Source of the DNA: Verrucomicrobiales bacterium
Lineage (GTDB): Bacteria > Verrucomicrobiota > Verrucomicrobiia > Limisphaerales > UBA11358
Direction: 5' to 3'
DNA: 64,000 nt
Assembly: GCA_028712475.1 (NCBI GenBank)
Contig: JAQTQB010000008.1
Location: forward strand, 62,001 to 126,000
Shown: positions 60,490-64,000 of the stretch, in pieces
Numbering within the stretch: position 1 is the stretch's first letter
How the letters are laid out: each line of letters starts with the position of its first letter
Translations under genes and position numbers: made by a program
The notes under the pieces: generated by a model
Told to the model about the DNA's origin: nothing
Databases searched by the model: none
What the model saw: the letters and a program-made list of their open reading frames with translations, nothing else

Positions 60490-61356
60490 ATGCTCGTATC
60501 ATCATTAAGTCATGTCTCGCCCCGTTTTGAGTTGGGAAAATCTCCACGTCGTCGAGGGTTCACGCTGATTGAATTGCTCGTGGTCATCGCCATCATCGCC
60601 ATTCTGGCGGCGATGCTCTTGCCCGCGCTGGCCAAAGCCAGACTGAAGGCCAACCGCATTTCATGCGTCAACAACCAGAGGCAGTTGACGCTGGCTTGGA
60701 TCATGTTTGCAGACGACAACGATGACAAACTGGTGCCGAACATGTCCACCAGCGCCGCCGGTCAGATCGGTTGGGTCAGCGGCACGATGAAGTGGGATTT
60801 GCCGCCTTCACCAGCCTGGCCTGAAAATTACGAAACGACAAATCTCACCAGTTCCCTGCTTGGTCCCTATTGCGGTCGCGCTGCGGGCATCTATAAATGT
60901 CCTGGCGACACGGTTTCTGCATTGAATGGAGTGCGCGTTCGGAGCGTCTCCATGAACAGCCAGATGGGCGGCGTCGTGGTGGGAGCTGCCCAATTGCCGG
61001 TCATTAATCAATACGGGCCGGGCATGAATTACAGGCTATTCCTCAAGCAGTCGCAGATCGTTAATCCCAGCCCCTCGATGGCTTGGGTGTTTATTGATGA
61101 GCAGGGCGATTCCATCAATGACGGACTCTTCCGGGTGGACATGAGTTCAACTACAGTCTGGGCCGATTTGCCGGCGAGCTATCATGGTGCCAGCGGCGCG
61201 CTCTCCTTCGCCGACGGCCATGCAGAAACCAGGAAATGGTCAGACTCCGAAATCAAGGATCGTCCGGTCAGAAAGAAAGCCTTGCCTAAACCCATCACGG
61301 CCAATCCCAACACGGATTTGTTGTGGCTCCAGCAGCACACGACCAGTTTACAGTAA
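60490..61356 (+). CDS. Pseudopilin-like protein with H-x-G-x(n)-DGH C-terminal motif
   Basis: 288 residues. Leader with basic residues (GKSPRRRG) then [31 protein letters not shown], the prepilin class III signal. The C-terminal part holds [21 protein letters not shown], a signature of the expanded pseudopilin family in Verrucomicrobiota and Planctomycetes. The family is thought to be secretion-linked, but function is unknown. Placed between the glycosidase and alpha-amylase genes (60 bp to the latter), it may assist export of polysaccharide-degrading enzymes. Confidence 0.88.
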   Translation: MLVSSLSHVSPRFELGKSPRRRGFTLIELLVVIAIIAILAAMLLPALAKARLKANRISCVNNQRQLTLAWIMFADDNDDKLVPNMSTSAAGQIGWVSGTMKWDLPPSPAWPENYETTNLTSSLLGPYCGRAAGIYKCPGDTVSALNGVRVRSVSMNSQMGGVVVGAAQLPVINQYGPGMNYRLFLKQSQIVNPSPSMAWVFIDEQGDSINDGLFRVDMSSTTVWADLPASYHGASGALSFADGHAETRKWSDSEIKDRPVRKKALPKPITANPNTDLLWLQQHTTSLQ

Positions 61357-61416
61357 ACACGATTCCATGAACCAAGACAGGTTGAGCATGAGTTTGCTCG
61401 TCTTTCAAATATTAAA

Positions 61417-64000
61417 ATGCACCCCCTCACTCATGTCCGGCGCTCCGCCATCAGCGCGTGCGCTTTCGCCGCGTTCAGCTTTGCCGCGATAAATTCACCC
61501 GCACAGTCCGCCTCCAACGAATTCTGGCAGGCGCAAAACATCTACCAGATCATCACTGACCGTTACTACGACGGTGACCCTGCCAACAACAATGCCGAGG
61601 GCAATTACAACCCCACCGGCAACAGCGTCCATGGCGGCGACTTCAAGGGCCTTGAACAGAAGCTCGATTACATCAAGGCGCTCGGGGTGACCGCCATCTG
61701 GATTTCGCCGGTGGTGAAGAACGCGAACGGCGAGTTTCACGGCTATGCCGGGCAGGATTTTTATCAGGTCGCGCCGCACTGGGGCACGCTGGCGAATTTG
61801 CAACACATGATCCAGGAGGCCCACGCGCGCGGGATTCTGGTCATCAATGACATCATCGTGAACCACGGCGGCGATCTGATTTACAGCACCGATGCAGGCT
61901 ACTCCTCTTTCAAAGCGCCGCCGGACGGATACAACCTGCGCTACCGCAATGGTTCGAAGCAGTTTGCCGCGCCGTTCAACACGAACGCGGTCAATCCCAA
62001 TCTCACCAACATCTTTCACAACAACGGCAGCATCCCCGATTACAATACCGCGCAGCATGTCGAACTCGGCGAATTGAGCGGCCTGGATGATTTCCGCACC
62101 GAGTCGCCCTATGTGCGCTCGAACATGGCGGCGGTTTACAACTACTGGATCGCACAAGGCTTCGACGGCTTCCGCATTGATACCGTGAAACACGTCGAGA
62201 TGGGATTCTGGCAGGTTTGGTCCCCGGTGGTTCACGCCTACGCGGCGACGAACGGCAAGCCGAACTTCTTCATGTTCGGCGAAGTGTTTGACGGCTCGGA
62301 TTCCAAGTGCGGCTCCTACACCGGCACACAAGGCGGCGGCGCGTTCAAGATAGATTCCGTGGTGGACTACCCGCTTTATTTCAAAATGGGCAGCGTCTTC
62401 GCCACCGCGAGCGGGAACACCAAGCAGATCGAAGACCGCTACAGCGCCCTTGCCGCCAATTACGATCCCGCTGCGCAGGACCGCCTCGTCACGTTTCTCG
62501 ACAACCACGACAACGCCCGCTTTCTCAACATCGGCGGCGCCACGGCCACGCGTTTGAATGTCGCGCTCACGTTTCTCTACACCTCGCGCGGTGTGCCGTG
62601 TTTGTATTACGGCACCGAGCAGGCCTTCAATGGCGGCAACGATCCTTACGACCGCGAAGACATGTTCGACGGCCAGTTCGAGCAGGGACCGTCGCTCGGC
62701 GACAACTTCAACATGACGTATCCGCAGTTCCTCCACGTCGCCAAGCTGAACAATTTCCGCCGCCTTTACCCTGCCCTCCAAACCGGCACGCACGTCAACA
62801 AATGGAGCAACTCCTCCGGTCCGGGCCTGTTTGCCTACGCGCGGCGGCTCGGCACACAGGAAGTGTTCGTGGTTTTCAACACCGCCGGCTCGACCCAGTC
62901 GCTGCCCAATCGCACGACGATTTTTCCGCCCGGAACGGCCGTCGTAAATCTCTTTGATACGAACGAAATCCTCACCGTCACAGCCCTGTCGGAAATCCCA
63001 TCCGTCACCGTGCCGACCATGTCGGCGAAAATCTTCGTCGCGCAATCCGACTGGCGGCCGCTGGATCCGGTCGTCGTGAGCAATTCGCCCGCGCACGACT
63101 CCACCACAGCGCCGACGCCAGCTCCCATCGTGTTGCAGTTCAGCAAGCCGATGGACACGAACTCCGTTCAGAATTCCTTCCGCACGACGCCCGTCGTAAG
63201 CGGGGCGTTCTCCTGGTCGGCGGCGGGCGACACGATGACCTTCACTCCGGCGGGCACAGGTTTCCCGACATTGACCATGGTCACGGTGCGCGTCACGAAC
63301 GCGGTGGATGCGGTTTCCGGCAACGCAATGTTCGCGCCTTACGAGTTGAAATACAAAACCTCCACCATCACCGTCGTGGATACGACCGCGCCGGTCGTGA
63401 CCCTGCAATTACCCACGAACAACGCCGTGGTGGCGGGCAACCTGACAATTTCAGGAACCGCGACGGACAACATCGCCGTGCAAAAGGTGGAAGTCCGGCT
63501 GGACAGCGGCCCGTGGGTCACCGCGAGCGGCACGGGCGCGTGGAGTTATAATTTGAACAGCTCCAATTTCCTGAACGGGCCGCATCAGATTGCGGCGCGC
63601 GCCACGGATTCCTCCAACAACCTTTCCCCAACCAACTCCGTGACCGTCCGCTTCTTTAACATCCCCGGCAGCTATGTGCAGCGCATGACCGGAGGCAATG
63701 CCAGCGATGCGACCGATTGCAGCGCGAACATCTGGCTGCACGACACGGCTTACAGCTTCGGCTCCTTCGGCTACACCAACGGCGCGATGGGTTACGTGGG
63801 CAACGCCATCGCCGGCATTTGCGCGTCGGCGCAACCGATCTACCAGCGCGAACGCTACAGCACTTCGTCCGGCGGATTTTATTATCAGTTCGACTGCCCG
63901 GCTGGCATTTACGAAACCACGCTGCTTGAATCCGAAACCTACTGGAGCGCCGCCGGACAGCGCGTCTTCAATGTGTTCATTCAAGGCCAGCAAGTGCTGA
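61417..64000 (+). CDS. Secreted alpha-amylase family glycosidase with Ig-like modules, 3' truncated
   Basis: Open from ATG 61417 (MHPLTHVRRSAIS) to the right edge, 861 codons without stop. Signal peptide about 1-32 (INSPAQS). GH13 catalytic barrel: NIYQIITDRYYDGDPANN, VTAIWISPVV, VNDIIVNH-like segment VINDIIVNHGGD, nucleophile Asp255 in GFRIDTVKHVE, acid Glu289 in MFGEVF, Asp365 in FLDNHDNARF. After about residue 545 come an Ig-like domain (DSTTAPTPAPIVLQFSKPMD), another with DNIAVQKVEVRLD, and a possible malectin/CBM-type region at the edge (GSYVQRMTGGNASDATDC). It cleaves alpha-1,4 glucans outside the cell. A long open frame on the minus strand (61495-63408) is its shadow. Confidence 0.93.
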   Translation, partial: MHPLTHVRRSAISACAFAAFSFAAINSPAQSASNEFWQAQNIYQIITDRYYDGDPANNNAEGNYNPTGNSVHGGDFKGLEQKLDYIKALGVTAIWISPVVKNANGEFHGYAGQDFYQVAPHWGTLANLQHMIQEAHARGILVINDIIVNHGGDLIYSTDAGYSSFKAPPDGYNLRYRNGSKQFAAPFNTNAVNPNLTNIFHNNGSIPDYNTAQHVELGELSGLDDFRTESPYVRSNMAAVYNYWIAQGFDGFRIDTVKHVEMGFWQVWSPVVHAYAATNGKPNFFMFGEVFDGSDSKCGSYTGTQGGGAFKIDSVVDYPLYFKMGSVFATASGNTKQIEDRYSALAANYDPAAQDRLVTFLDNHDNARFLNIGGATATRLNVALTFLYTSRGVPCLYYGTEQAFNGGNDPYDREDMFDGQFEQGPSLGDNFNMTYPQFLHVAKLNNFRRLYPALQTGTHVNKWSNSSGPGLFAYARRLGTQEVFVVFNTAGSTQSLPNRTTIFPPGTAVVNLFDTNEILTVTALSEIPSVTVPTMSAKIFVAQSDWRPLDPVVVSNSPAHDSTTAPTPAPIVLQFSKPMDTNSVQNSFRTTPVVSGAFSWSAAGDTMTFTPAGTGFPTLTMVTVRVTNAVDAVSGNAMFAPYELKYKTSTITVVDTTAPVVTLQLPTNNAVVAGNLTISGTATDNIAVQKVEVRLDSGPWVTASGTGAWSYNLNSSNFLNGPHQIAARATDSSNNLSPTNSVTVRFFNIPGSYVQRMTGGNASDATDCSANIWLHDTAYSFGSFGYTNGAMGYVGNAIAGICASAQPIYQRERYSTSSGGFYYQFDCPAGIYETTLLESETYWSAAGQRVFNVFIQGQQVL

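Noticed and set aside
61495-63408. 637-codon open frame on the minus strand
   Set aside because: It lies wholly antisense to the alpha-amylase, whose catalytic motifs are unmistakable; the minus product is Arg/Val/Gly-rich and matches no family.

Overview
The window looks like chromosome of a GC-rich Gram-negative bacterium of the Verrucomicrobiota, most likely the Pedosphaera/Limisphaerales side. This is inferred from gene content and repeats, not from a database search. The indicators are BamA and OmpH, PEP-CTERM and pseudopilin proteins, sigma factors with long C-terminal extensions, very large beta-rich secreted proteins, scarce Shine-Dalgarno sites, and palindromic or heptameric repeats of a kind I associate with that phylum.

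Layout. 1-4.9 kb: outer-membrane biogenesis (the 3' part of bamA, an SBBP beta-propeller protein, an OmpH/Skp chaperone). 5-12.5 kb: translation genes rpmI, rplT, pheS and pheT. pheS and pheT are separated by a lipoprotein beta-carbonic anhydrase and a 2.4 kb block (PAP2 phosphatase, phosphodiesterase, HicAB, repeat cluster) that is preceded by a broken copy of the pheT 5' end. 12.5-18 kb (minus strand): HtpX-like protease with LemA, L,D-transpeptidase, cytidylate-kinase-like protein, class IV aminotransferase. 18.2-19.7 kb: a sigma factor joined through a membrane segment to HEAT repeats. 19.8-25.7 kb (minus): an ECF sigma/anti-sigma/secreted-protein trio, hisB, an ABC-2 exporter with a TPR protein, and two near-identical pseudopilin genes.

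26.1-46.0 kb is the centrepiece: a nearly continuous nitrate-assimilation and molybdenum-cofactor cluster. A LysR regulator is divergent from a cytoplasmic NrtA-like protein (a NasS-type sensor candidate). Next come the Tat-exported NrtA, a small membrane protein, NrtB, two ATPases and a porin. Then follow a CysJ-like diflavin reductase, cyanase, siroheme nitrite reductase and molybdopterin nitrate reductase, and finally MOSC, MobA, TauE/SafE, MoaD, a MoaE-MoeA fusion, MoaC, MogA/MoaB and MoaA. Together they would bring nitrate across both membranes, reduce it to ammonium and supply the cofactor. The reductase, nitrite reductase and nitrate reductase share a terminal FTPxQ-type motif that may hold them together.

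46-64 kb is accessory: a CHRD protein, tRNA-Thr, a lipoprotein, a wrecked DNA methyltransferase, a FadL porin, a succinyl-CoA:acetate-type CoA transferase, a PEP-CTERM protein, a 1308-residue surface protein, a GH63-like glycosidase, a pseudopilin and an alpha-amylase cut by the right edge.

The recurring novelty is short repeats read in frame inside conserved enzymes (pheS, pheT, the diflavin reductase, the MoaE-MoeA fusion). One palindrome is read in the same frame and orientation in two unrelated genes.
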